Source: Candidatus Thermochlorobacteriaceae bacterium (GTDB lineage: Bacteria > Bacteroidota > Chlorobiia > Chlorobiales > Thermochlorobacteraceae). Taken from it: 64,000 nt of DNA. Made by a program: the position numbers and the translations under genes. Where the stretch lies: positions 248,001 through 312,000 of the forward strand of contig JAJUFC010000001.1 in the NCBI GenBank assembly GCA_029263855.1, given 5' to 3'. Below, in pieces: positions 26,232-33,996 of this stretch (the first letter of the stretch is position 1; every line of letters starts with the position of its first letter). Below the pieces are notes generated by a model. That model searched no databases, had not been told where the DNA came from, and worked only from the letters and a program-made list of their open reading frames with translations.

Positions 26232-26847
26232 TGAGTTCTTGTTCGGTCCATGGCGCGACGCGCGTAATTTTTTTTCTTCCATCGGCAACGGTGGCAATTT
26301 GCACTGTATCGGCGGAGTTGCCCCAACTGTTGCGAATGTAGGTCGCAACGCCCGCAATCTGTTCGTCCGTTAGCGTTTCCCACGCGGGCATATTGCCGTT
26401 ATAGACCTTGCCGTTGACCGTCAAATTTCCATTGATGCCATGAAGCAAAATTGAGACCAAGCGGTCAGGATTTCCAGTTACCCAATTTGATTGGACAAGC
26501 GGCGGATACGCGCCTTCAACGCCTTGACCATTTTCTTGATGGCATGAAACGCATCGCTGGCGATAGACTTTTTCGCCAACTTTGAAGAGCGGTTTCGGCG
26601 GTTCAGGTTCATTGCTGACAATCATCGCGCCTTCTTCCAAGACGTGCGGGCGGTCGGAAATTTCGCCTAAGTATCGACCGATGTAGAAAAATCCAAAACA
26701 GAGCGTCGAGAAAATTACAACATAAAGCCAAACAGGACCTGGCTCTGCACCTTCTTCGGGTAACTTGGCTTCGCGAAAGGCGGCGGCGTGAATTTCGTCC
26801 ATTGACCGCTTGTCGGACGAGTCAAAAAATTCGGGTGTTTGGTTCAT
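26188..26847 (-). CDS. ccoP: cbb3 oxidase subunit III, single-haem form (CcoP)
   Basis: 219 aa. An N-terminal cytoplasmic stretch is followed by one membrane helix (WLYVVIFSTLCFGFFYIG) and one periplasmic cytochrome c domain with a single CVSCH haem site; the axial Met is probably in NGNMPAW. Textbook CcoP has two haem c domains, so this is a short, one-haem form. It would pass electrons from soluble cytochrome c or the quinol-oxidising complex to CcoO. It starts 2 nt after the ccoO stop and overlaps ccoI at its end, so the order ccoO-ccoP-ccoI is tightly coupled. Confidence 0.93.
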   Translation of the reverse strand: MNQTPEFFDSSDKRSMDEIHAAAFREAKLPEEGAEPGPVWLYVVIFSTLCFGFFYIGRYLGEISDRPHVLEEGAMIVSNEPEPPKPLFKVGEKVYRQRCVSCHQENGQGVEGAYPPLVQSNWVTGNPDRLVSILLHGINGNLTVNGKVYNGNMPAWETLTDEQIAGVATYIRNSWGNSADTVQIATVADGRKKITRVAPWTEQELNDVFKPQLASGAKK

Positions 26848-26849
26848 CG

Positions 26850-27431
26850 TTAGTTTTGTTGCGGTTTAATCGGGTCTTTTTGATTGAGCGACAAAAGGTA
26901 ATCGACAAGCGCATTGGCTTCATCAGTCGGAATAACTTTCTTGCCTGGAATTTGATATTCAGGCGGCAGTTTTAATCCTTCTTTCAGCGTTTTATCGGCA
27001 TCGACAATTTCAAAGAGAAATGGATATGGCGGCATAATCGATTCTTTGATAACCGTGCGCGGATTGTAGAGATGAAGCAAATGCCAATCGCGACCGGGCT
27101 GACGCTGAGCGATGTTTGAGAGGTCAGGACCGGTGCGCATGGTGCCGAGTTGGTGCGGCGTAAGCCCTTTGTAATCGGTTGCGACGGAAGCGCGTCCCCA
27201 CCCGCGCTCAATATCTGCGCCGAACCCTTTCGGGCGCACTTGTTGCGAGTGGCAGTAAATACAGCCGTGCGAGACATAAACCTTATGCCCTTCCGCCGCT
27301 CTGCCCCAAACATAGACGTCGGCTTTCTCCACATTTGGCTCAATGTAAATCTTCGGCAAAATCGTTAAGCCGAACATCGCAAAAACAAACAGCCCGATGA
27401 TGCCGATAATGAGAATTGAATTTTTAATCAT
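26850..27431 (-). CDS. ccoO: cbb3 oxidase subunit II, monohaem cytochrome c (CcoO)
   Basis: 193 aa with one N-terminal membrane anchor (SILIIGIIGLFVFAMFGL) and a haem c site CIYCHSQQVRP, which is the CcoO fingerprint. The axial Met is likely in ESIMPPYP. The subunit relays electrons from CcoP to the catalytic subunit CcoN. It begins 12 nt after ccoN and ends 2 nt before ccoP. It is slightly shorter than proteobacterial CcoO, mainly in the stretch between haem site and C-terminus. Confidence 0.95.
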   Translation of the reverse strand: MIKNSILIIGIIGLFVFAMFGLTILPKIYIEPNVEKADVYVWGRAAEGHKVYVSHGCIYCHSQQVRPKGFGADIERGWGRASVATDYKGLTPHQLGTMRTGPDLSNIAQRQPGRDWHLLHLYNPRTVIKESIMPPYPFLFEIVDADKTLKEGLKLPPEYQIPGKKVIPTDEANALVDYLLSLNQKDPIKPQQN

Positions 27432-27443
27432 AATCAGTGAGAT

Positions 27444-29021
27444 TTAATGTTCGTCAACTTTCACATCGTTTGCCCAACGCTTGAACGATTTGTTCAAATT
27501 TGAAAACGCACTTGTAACTTTCTTTCCAAGCGAGGCCGGTTCTGCCTTCGGTTCAAGTGCACGTTGGCGTTGAATATCGAGCCAAGTAACAGGCGGCGCA
27601 GGACGCACTTTGCGCAGGTGCATCAAACGAAAAACATTGTAAGCAAAAACGAAGTGACCTGCCGTTAGCAGAATCGCCGCAAAGGAGCGCGAGAGTAGCC
27701 ACTTCTTCGTGTTATTGACCACCGTCATGAACGGAATGTCAGGATTGTTCATCTCCAAGCCTTGAATAATACCGCCCCATTGCAATCCAACGAGATAAAT
27801 AATCATGCCTGATGCCGAGAGCCAAAAATGAAGCTTAATGAGTTTCGGCGAATGCCACTCCCAGTTCGTAATCCGCGGCATGATGTAATAAACTGCCCCA
27901 AAGAGCATCATGGTGAAAAACGAATAAACGCCCGCATGCGCATGTGCAATCACGTAATGCGTAAAGTGAATGACCTCGTTGAACGAGCGAATCGCTTGTA
28001 AACTGCCTTGTATGGAAACAAATGTGTAACTCATTGCCGCAAACACAACGAAGCGAAGTGTCGGCGAATACTTCACGGCTTCAAACGAACCGATAATCGT
28101 CATGTGTTGATTGACAGCAACCGTTACAACGGGAATAATCATCATCACGCTGGCGGCAACGGAAATCGTAACGAACCAAGTCGGCACCGGTCCGCCAATC
28201 AAATGGTGAAAACCGTTCCAGTTGTAGAAGAGAAGCAAACTCCAAAATCCTAAAACCGAAAGCGGGTAACTGTAAATCGGGCGACCGGTGACCTTTGGAA
28301 TCAAGTAATATGCAATGGCTAAGCCCATCGGTGTGAACCACAAGCCGAGCGCGTTGTGGGCATACCACCAGTTCATTCCTGCCTGAACCGTGCCGTCAAA
28401 AATCGGCAAGCTTGAAACCACGCCGAGAAGCGGAAAGCAAATAAACGCCGCAATCAGATACCACGCCGAAATATAAAGGTGAGGCGTTTTTCGTGTGTGG
28501 AGCATTGCTAATGCCGCTTCGCCCGCAAGCAGAATAACAAGCACAATCGGCACAATCGTGTAAATCGGAAGTTCGAGCCACTCCAAGCCACGCGAGTGCC
28601 CCATTAAAATTTCAATTCCGCCAATGAGCAAGAAGAAATTCCAAACGAGCAACCCGACGAAAAGCCAAGGTCGGACGGGAATCGTCGTCTTCAAGACACG
28701 GGATAAAATCCACAGCGAAACGCCCACGCCGACTTGCGATGCCCACCCGTAAGCCATCCAGTTGAGATGGAGTGGACGAACGCGTCCGAATGAAAGCCAC
28801 GCGCTTTCACCGAGCCAATCGGGAATGTGTAGTTTGAAAGAGGCAATCGTGCCTAAAATCGAGCCAAGCAAGAGCCACGCTGACCCAGAAAGAATAAAGG
28901 CAACGACGATAAACGAAGAACGCTTGTCTAACTTCGCATCAAGTTCGAGCGAATCTTCGCTGTGATTGACTGCGGCGGCTTGCACAGATGTGGTGTTTGA
29001 AGGGTTCATATCAGAAGTCAA
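27444..29021 (-). CDS. ccoN: cbb3-type cytochrome c oxidase catalytic subunit I (CcoN)
   Basis: 525 aa, about twelve membrane helices. It holds the low-spin haem b, the high-spin haem b3 and CuB, and reduces O2 to water with proton pumping. Metal ligands sit in family motifs: RPLHLNWMAYGW (haem b), WWYAHNALGLWFTP and NGFHHLIGGP (CuB region), and HFTHYVIAHAHAGVYSF (haem b/b3). There is a short Ser/Asp-rich N-terminal extension before the first helix. It follows ccoS with a 3-nt gap, giving the order ccoS-ccoN-ccoO-ccoP-ccoI. No CcoQ is present. The high oxygen affinity of this class suits micro-oxic life. Confidence 0.96.
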   Translation of the reverse strand: MTSDMNPSNTTSVQAAAVNHSEDSLELDAKLDKRSSFIVVAFILSGSAWLLLGSILGTIASFKLHIPDWLGESAWLSFGRVRPLHLNWMAYGWASQVGVGVSLWILSRVLKTTIPVRPWLFVGLLVWNFFLLIGGIEILMGHSRGLEWLELPIYTIVPIVLVILLAGEAALAMLHTRKTPHLYISAWYLIAAFICFPLLGVVSSLPIFDGTVQAGMNWWYAHNALGLWFTPMGLAIAYYLIPKVTGRPIYSYPLSVLGFWSLLLFYNWNGFHHLIGGPVPTWFVTISVAASVMMIIPVVTVAVNQHMTIIGSFEAVKYSPTLRFVVFAAMSYTFVSIQGSLQAIRSFNEVIHFTHYVIAHAHAGVYSFFTMMLFGAVYYIMPRITNWEWHSPKLIKLHFWLSASGMIIYLVGLQWGGIIQGLEMNNPDIPFMTVVNNTKKWLLSRSFAAILLTAGHFVFAYNVFRLMHLRKVRPAPPVTWLDIQRQRALEPKAEPASLGKKVTSAFSNLNKSFKRWANDVKVDEH

Positions 29022-29024
29022 GTT

Positions 29025-29207
29025 TTATTTTCGGGAATCCTTAAAAAGCTGGTCGGTTGGCTGACCAACAGGTTCGTCATCATCAAATGGAATAAAAGCA
29101 TCTTTTTGAAGGGATTCAAAATGCTTGGTCTTGAAGGCGCGGTAGAGGAAAATGAGAGCAACGCCTGCAATCAGCATGGAGGAGAGAAGAAGAACGACAT
29201 GACCCAT
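29025..29207 (-). CDS. ccoS: cbb3 oxidase maturation protein CcoS
   Basis: 60 aa: one N-terminal membrane helix (VVLLLSSMLIAGVALIFLYRAF), then a short cytoplasmic tail containing FIPFDDDEP, close to the FDD(D/E) signature of CcoS. CcoS is needed for haem and copper insertion into CcoN in other bacteria. It is the first gene of the cco operon; its ATG (29207) is 78 nt from the terminator hairpin upstream. The short length is normal for the family. Confidence 0.88.
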   Translation of the reverse strand: MGHVVLLLSSMLIAGVALIFLYRAFKTKHFESLQKDAFIPFDDDEPVGQPTDQLFKDSRK

Positions 29208-29275
29208 AGCACTACTAGGTTAAATTCAAAACACTACAAAAGTGCAACGCCTTAACGGGAATTGCAAGCCCTTTC

Positions 29276-29305
29276 ACAAAAATAAAGGGCGGATTGCACC
29301 GCCCT
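29276..29305 (-). terminator. Terminator of the secreted amylase gene
   Basis: On the minus strand the perfect stem AGGGCGG/CCGCCCT (29286-29305, 6-nt loop) is followed by TTTATTTTTG. It lies 20 nt after the amylase stop and upstream of ccoS, so it isolates the cco operon from the upstream gene. Confidence 0.85.
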
Positions 29306-29325
29306 AAATTACACTTGTAGCATGG

Positions 29326-32046
29326 CTACTTTGTCAGCAACATTTTCTTGGTTTCAACAAAGGATTGTCCATTTGCGCCGCTGGCTTGCAAACGATAGAA
29401 GTAAACGCCGCTCGATAAGTTGTAAAGCGATGTATTCAAGGTGTAGTGATGCGTGCCTGCGGATTGCTTCGCGTCGACAAGCGTTGCAACGGTTCTGCCA
29501 AGCACATCAAAAAGCGTAAGCGTAACGGCACTTGTCGACGGCAAGGTGTAAGTAACAACTGTTGCTGGATTGAACGGATTAGGGTAGTTCTGCGAAAGTG
29601 AAAACGCTTTTGGTTTTGAAGGCTCCTCAACAGAGAGTGGAGAACTATCCGACCAAGTTTGCGTTGTGCCGTCGAACCAACCGTCTTGCGTTCTCAAAAA
29701 TCCGGGTTGCATGGCGGCAGGGATTTGATTTGAGCCATTATCGCGGAAAATAACGCGCACGCTATTGACGCCTGAAATCGTGTGTCTGAACCAACTGCTT
29801 CCGTGAACAGTCATGGTTGGCGAAGTGTCCCAAGTGGGTTCGGGAACGCTGGGAGAAGTTTCGTAGAAATAGAGGCGTGGCGTGCCGCTCCACGACGCAG
29901 GCGGTCGGAAATAGATGGTGATGCCGTTTCCGCCCGACGAGCTACCCGTAACGCTCACTTGATAATCTGCGCCGTTGTTGTTATCCCAAAGTCCTTGACC
30001 GTTGTTGAAAACACAGACGAAGCGTTGTTGCGCGTTGGACGGCACGGTTACCGAAACGCTCCAAGTCGAGTCGTTCAAGCGCGTCATTGGCGTAGTGGTG
30101 ATGTTCTGCCAACTATCGATGCCCCAATACAAGTTGACTTGTGGTTGCGAACTGAGCAAGCCGCGATAGGTAACCGTGAGCGACGCGCCGGCTTGCGCAG
30201 GATTTGGATTGAATGTAACGACGCTTGAATTGCCACCGCCACCGCTTCCGGGATTCGCCGACGATTGAAAGTATCCTGCTCCCAACGCGCCAATCAGACC
30301 AGGTCCGTTCAGCACATAAATGCCTGCCGAACTCGGCGCAACCGTAAACGAAAGCGTTCCGTTGGTAACGGTAACTTCCGCGCCCGTTACGGCGTCGCGA
30401 TAAATGCCGTTGGTAACTCCCGTGAAATTAAAGGTCGCGTTGCCATCTTTTGCCAAGCCCACGACGGCTTCGCTCGTTCCAAAACGGCGAATGTAGCCCA
30501 CGCCGTTTGAACCAGCATTTCCGCCCCACTGCCATGAGCCTTTTTGCAAAGCAGGAACAGCACGGCGAATCGCGTTAAGCTTCTTGATGTGCTGATAAAC
30601 AGGGTGAGACGGCGCTTGATGCATGACGTCGCCGTAGTAAGCGCGTCCTGTGTTATCAATCGAGCGTTCAATGTCGCTTGCGCTGTGAATATCGGTGTAA
30701 GCCCCGCGCTTGAACTGCATTTCTGTTCCGTAATACACAGAAGGAATACCTCGCCAAGTGAACATAAAGTTCATACAAGCGGCAAGGTTTTGCGGCGTGT
30801 TGCCGAATCGTCGATTCCAATCGTTGTTCGGTCCGAAATCATGATTATCCAAAAAGGTTACCAGTTCGGAGGGGTTCGCGTAAAGGTGGTCGTAACGCGC
30901 CGCCGCCGTTACGCCTGAAATCGACTCTCCGCGTTCAAAAAGATGGAAGGTTGCCATCGCGTAGAAATCGAGAACGGACATTCCCGAAGAAGGCGACGCG
31001 CCAACCGCTCCACGCCAAGTGTACCAGTGCGGATTGATTTCTTGAACTTGATGCAACTCGTGCCGCTTCTGCGCGACTTCCCCGAAAATGAACAAGTTGG
31101 GATTGCGCGCTTTGAATTGGTCGATGAAGTAAATCAAACTGCCTTTGCTGATATGCTTGACGGCATCGAGGCGCATTCCGTCGATGCCCATATCGATGAA
31201 GCGGTTGTATGCGTTCACGAGATACTGCCGCACGCTGTCGCTCTCGGTGTTGAGGTCGGGCGTGTCGCCGGCGAGGGCGCGATAGTAGAGGTTGACTGTA
31301 TCGTCGTAGCCTTGTGCAAAGCCGTTGCCGGAATGGTGATACCAATTCGGGTCGCTGGTATCAACGTAATTTTCTTTGCTTGGAAAATTAAATGCGGCGA
31401 GGTTCTGATTATACGGCGGCGGCATCGGGGCGAGGTTGGCACGCGACCAAATTTTGTTGTCGTCAGGATTAGGCGTCATGCCGTCGTATTGCCAATTCGG
31501 GTTGGGCTGAAGCGGGTTGCCGAAACGGTCTTGTCCCCACGGCTTTGTCGGGTCGGTGTTGTATTTGATTTCAGCGCGATGCTTAATGCCGAAGCGTCCC
31601 GCATGATTGAGCACCACGTCCAGAATCACCTTGATGCCTTTGGCATGTGCCGAGTCAATCAAGGTTTGGAAGGTGTAGCCCGGCGATTCCAAGCGCGGGT
31701 CGACCATGTTGAAATCCCAAGCGTGATAGCCGTGATAATCGAGTGGACTACGGTTCTGAACAATCGGTGTAATCCAAATAGCCGTGAAGCCTAAATCTTT
31801 GATGTAATCCAGCCTCTCGACCAAGCCTTTGAAGTCGCCGCGCCAAGTAACGTCGCGCGGGTCGGTAATTTGCGGACGAGGATAAGAGCACCATTCGGTC
31901 GGGCGATTGTTGGTCGAGTCGCCGTCGTTGAAGCGCGCGGTGAGAAGGAAGTAAATCGTTTCCTCACGAAAATCAACTTGTGCAATCGTCGGAGAGGTAG
32001 AAAAGAGAAGCAGAGCAAACAGCAGTATCGTTTGAATAGCACGCAT
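29326..32046 (-). CDS. Secreted GH13 alpha-amylase with starch-binding modules and T9SS sorting domain
   Basis: 906 aa with a signal peptide (cleavage near TIAQ). The GH13 barrel spans about residues 28-560 and has all four conserved regions: I DVVLNH (143-148), II GMRLDAVKH with nucleophile Asp294, III FGEVAQ with acid/base Glu323, and IV FLDNHD with Asp403. It hydrolyses internal alpha-1,4-glucosidic bonds in starch or glycogen-like glucans. Two beta-sandwich modules follow: one starting VTFNPNPAQAG and one starting ITIYFRPPASW, similar to starch-binding CBM25/26-type domains. The C-terminus is the type A sorting domain (LSQNYPNPFNP...GVYFYRLQ...KKMLLTK), so the enzyme is exported and probably held at the cell surface. 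It points to use of external polysaccharide. The exact product pattern is unknown. Confidence 0.94.
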   Translation of the reverse strand: MRAIQTILLFALLLFSTSPTIAQVDFREETIYFLLTARFNDGDSTNNRPTEWCSYPRPQITDPRDVTWRGDFKGLVERLDYIKDLGFTAIWITPIVQNRSPLDYHGYHAWDFNMVDPRLESPGYTFQTLIDSAHAKGIKVILDVVLNHAGRFGIKHRAEIKYNTDPTKPWGQDRFGNPLQPNPNWQYDGMTPNPDDNKIWSRANLAPMPPPYNQNLAAFNFPSKENYVDTSDPNWYHHSGNGFAQGYDDTVNLYYRALAGDTPDLNTESDSVRQYLVNAYNRFIDMGIDGMRLDAVKHISKGSLIYFIDQFKARNPNLFIFGEVAQKRHELHQVQEINPHWYTWRGAVGASPSSGMSVLDFYAMATFHLFERGESISGVTAAARYDHLYANPSELVTFLDNHDFGPNNDWNRRFGNTPQNLAACMNFMFTWRGIPSVYYGTEMQFKRGAYTDIHSASDIERSIDNTGRAYYGDVMHQAPSHPVYQHIKKLNAIRRAVPALQKGSWQWGGNAGSNGVGYIRRFGTSEAVVGLAKDGNATFNFTGVTNGIYRDAVTGAEVTVTNGTLSFTVAPSSAGIYVLNGPGLIGALGAGYFQSSANPGSGGGGNSSVVTFNPNPAQAGASLTVTYRGLLSSQPQVNLYWGIDSWQNITTTPMTRLNDSTWSVSVTVPSNAQQRFVCVFNNGQGLWDNNNGADYQVSVTGSSSGGNGITIYFRPPASWSGTPRLYFYETSPSVPEPTWDTSPTMTVHGSSWFRHTISGVNSVRVIFRDNGSNQIPAAMQPGFLRTQDGWFDGTTQTWSDSSPLSVEEPSKPKAFSLSQNYPNPFNPATVVTYTLPSTSAVTLTLFDVLGRTVATLVDAKQSAGTHHYTLNTSLYNLSSGVYFYRLQASGANGQSFVETKKMLLTK

Positions 32047-32082
32047 AGAACTTTGGAATTAAGATTGAAAAACTCAACCCTG

Positions 32083-32090
32083 CAAAGTTA
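32083..32090 (-). promoter_or_regulatory. Possible TAnnTTTG promoter element for the amylase gene
   Basis: TAACTTTG on the minus strand, 37 nt before the amylase ATG, fits the Bacteroidota-type -7 box. A TTG lies 14 nt upstream, closer than the usual 17-23. Confidence 0.3.
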
Positions 32091-32159
32091 GGAAACAATA
32101 TAATCAAATACGCTCTGTGCGCAATGAAAATTGACTTAAACGGTTAACGGGAGGAAAAT

Positions 32160-32606
32160 TTAGAGCAAGCCGAATTGCGTGAAGTGATGAGTAAAATGCT
32201 TGAAGTGAAACTTTTCCCACTCGGAAAAATTGACAAAGCCGAAAAGTGGATGAAGCGTAGCGGCATCAGGATTGCGAGAAAAGAAGTCGTAATAAGAAGC
32301 GAGTTCGGAAAAGAACGCCGCATGTGCTTCGGCAAGCGTTGCATATTGAAGAGGTGTGTCTTTCGGGGAAATGGGACTATCAATGTTTTTGGGAAGCGGG
32401 TTTTCAGAGCCAATCGTGCGCCGCTTGAGAATTGCGGCTTCACGCTCGCCGACTTTCATTTCTACTTCAAACTTCCGTTGTGAAAGCCTTAAAGCGTTGG
32501 TGAGATGCTCGAGCATGGCAGGTGCGGTCATTGTGCCCCACTGCGGCGAGGTTGCTTCTGTAAGTAGGCTTGCTTTTTGAGCAAAAGTGAAGAGTGGTGT
32601 TTCCAT
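32160..32606 (-). CDS. DUF1569 / DinB-superfamily protein
   Basis: 148 aa with the DUF1569 pattern: LTEATSPQWGTMTAPAMLEHL near the N-terminus and a C-terminal HPLFGFVNFSEWEKFHFKHFTHHFTQFG. The three histidines (His in MLEHL and the HFxxH pair at the end) match the metal triad of DinB four-helix-bundle proteins. Members are cytoplasmic and often annotated as thiol-dependent transferases; some DinB relatives use bacillithiol. That is notable because bshA lies three genes upstream, but the link is inference. It begins 14 nt after the HIT gene stop. Confidence 0.85.
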   Translation of the reverse strand: METPLFTFAQKASLLTEATSPQWGTMTAPAMLEHLTNALRLSQRKFEVEMKVGEREAAILKRRTIGSENPLPKNIDSPISPKDTPLQYATLAEAHAAFFSELASYYDFFSRNPDAATLHPLFGFVNFSEWEKFHFKHFTHHFTQFGLL

Positions 32607-32620
32607 TAATGAGTCGAGCG

Positions 32621-33121
32621 TTAGGTAAGTTTTGCGAATGCGCTCTTGAGGCTTTGGTAAAGCTCTCGCATGTCGTTACTAATCACTTTTGTTTCAGCGA
32701 TGATCGGCATGAAGTTCGTGTCGCCGTTCCAGCGTGGAACGATGTGGAAATGCAAATGCGAGTCAACGCTTCCGCCAGCCGCCGCCCCGATGTTCGCCCC
32801 GACGTTGAACCCGTGCGGATTACAAACGATTTTCAATGCGCGCATGGAAAGGTCAATCAAGTTCATGGCTTCGAGCTTGGCTTCGTCGTCAAGGTCGGAA
32901 AGATTCGGCGTAACTTGATACGGAATCACCATCAAGTGACCTGCATTGTAAGGGTAAAGATTCATAATCACGAAACAATTTTTGCCACGATAAACCACGA
33001 GCCGCTCTTCATCTTCTTCGGGCGGAAGATCGGCAAAGATTGAGCCTTTTTCATTTTTAGGCGCAGGCTCTTTGAACGATGCAATGTATTTTGAGCGCCA
33101 AGGCGAAAACATCTTATCCAT
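32621..33121 (-). CDS. HIT-domain nucleotide hydrolase/phosphorylase (Ap4A-type)
   Basis: About 166 aa from the ATG at 33121 (MDKMFSPWRSKYI...); the open frame extends further upstream but into the end of the neighbouring gene. The histidine triad is SHLHFHIVPRW, preceded by NPHGFNVGANIGAAAGGS, and the N-terminal FSPWRSKYI and YPYNAGHLMVIPY segments place it with the diadenosine tetraphosphate phosphorylase-like branch (Rv2613c type). Such enzymes split dinucleoside polyphosphates. It lies between the DUF3782-like gene and DUF1569 on the minus strand. Confidence 0.9.
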   Translation of the reverse strand: MDKMFSPWRSKYIASFKEPAPKNEKGSIFADLPPEEDEERLVVYRGKNCFVIMNLYPYNAGHLMVIPYQVTPNLSDLDDEAKLEAMNLIDLSMRALKIVCNPHGFNVGANIGAAAGGSVDSHLHFHIVPRWNGDTNFMPIIAETKVISNDMRELYQSLKSAFAKLT

Positions 33122-33138
33122 GACAAAACTTGTTGGGA

Positions 33139-33873
33139 TTAGGATTGCGACAAAATCTCTTTTGCGTTGAGAATATCCATATACTCCCACTCGCGATAAG
33201 CCATAACAAAGACACGACGATTAGTAGCGGCTGGCACGAAATCGTCTGAAACAGAAATCGAGGCAAAAATTGGCACCAAGGTTAGCGATGCATACTCAGG
33301 AAATAACTGACGGAAAATATCGGTTTTTCTATCGACGAAGTCGCTTAAATAATCAAATCGCGGTGTGGATTTAACTTCAATCAAAAAGACCTGCTTCTCC
33401 GAATAGGCAACAACATCAAACTCTTCTCGCAGATTCTCTTTTCGGCGAACCACGCGCATGCTCAAATGTTGAAGGGCAACACCAAAAACAGATTCAATCA
33501 CGGGGCGAGATGCAGGGAAAATAAGGTCTTCAACAATCGTTCCGAGTTTGTTGGCAAGTGCGCCCCATTGCTTGTTATTTTCTTTGATGTTGAGTTCAAC
33601 ACGGTCTTTGAACGCATTCATTTCGTCTTTGAAGTCTCGCATTTCGTCTTTGAAGGCGCGCATTTCGTCTTTGAAGGCGCGCATTTCGTCTTTGAGAGCC
33701 TGCGTATCGCGTTGGATTGCCTCTCTGAACGCAAGCATTTCCTCTCTGAACGCAAGCATTTCCTCTCTGAACTGTTTGGATTCAGCTTCGAAGCGGCGTT
33801 GAGCCAGCGTGTTTTGCGTGATATACTCGCTTAAAATCGTTTCAAGGTCGGAAACGCGTTGCTTCGTATCCAT
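33139..33873 (-). CDS. DUF3782-like coiled-coil protein with PD-(D/E)XK nuclease-type domain
   Basis: 244 aa. Residues about 30-100 form a coiled coil built of seven-residue repeats (FREEMLA three times, then FKDEMRA four times). The C-terminal half has EEFDVVAYSEKQVFLIEVKST, whose Asp...Glu-x-Lys spacing matches a PD-(D/E)XK nuclease fold, as in DUF3782 proteins common in cyanobacteria and other phototrophs. Their function is not established; DNA cleavage or binding is plausible. It lies between bshA and the HIT gene. The other PD-(D/E)XK-like protein in the window is at 47428-48306. Confidence 0.8.
   Translation of the reverse strand: MDTKQRVSDLETILSEYITQNTLAQRRFEAESKQFREEMLAFREEMLAFREAIQRDTQALKDEMRAFKDEMRAFKDEMRDFKDEMNAFKDRVELNIKENNKQWGALANKLGTIVEDLIFPASRPVIESVFGVALQHLSMRVVRRKENLREEFDVVAYSEKQVFLIEVKSTPRFDYLSDFVDRKTDIFRQLFPEYASLTLVPIFASISVSDDFVPAATNRRVFVMAYREWEYMDILNAKEILSQS
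33619..33773. repeat. Two blocks of 21-bp in-frame repeats in the coiled-coil gene
   Basis: Four units of 21 bp at 33619-33702 (two identical, two slightly changed) and two exact units plus a partial at 33720-33773. Each unit is one heptad of the encoded coiled coil, so slippage would lengthen or shorten the coil without a frameshift. Confidence 0.9.
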
Positions 33874-33996
33874 AAGAAGCGTTCAATTAAAAGGTATTCA
33901 AGTATGATTAGCTTATCGACGAAGATTGATTATAAATGTGCGCAATAAAAATGTGCGCGACAATTTTCGTTTGAAGATAGCCAATTCAAACCAATG

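Noticed and set aside
26232-26357. N-terminal extension of ccoI
   Set aside because: The added 42 residues overlap ccoP coding, are unlike any CcoI, and the ATG at 26231 starts just before the Cys-rich motif.
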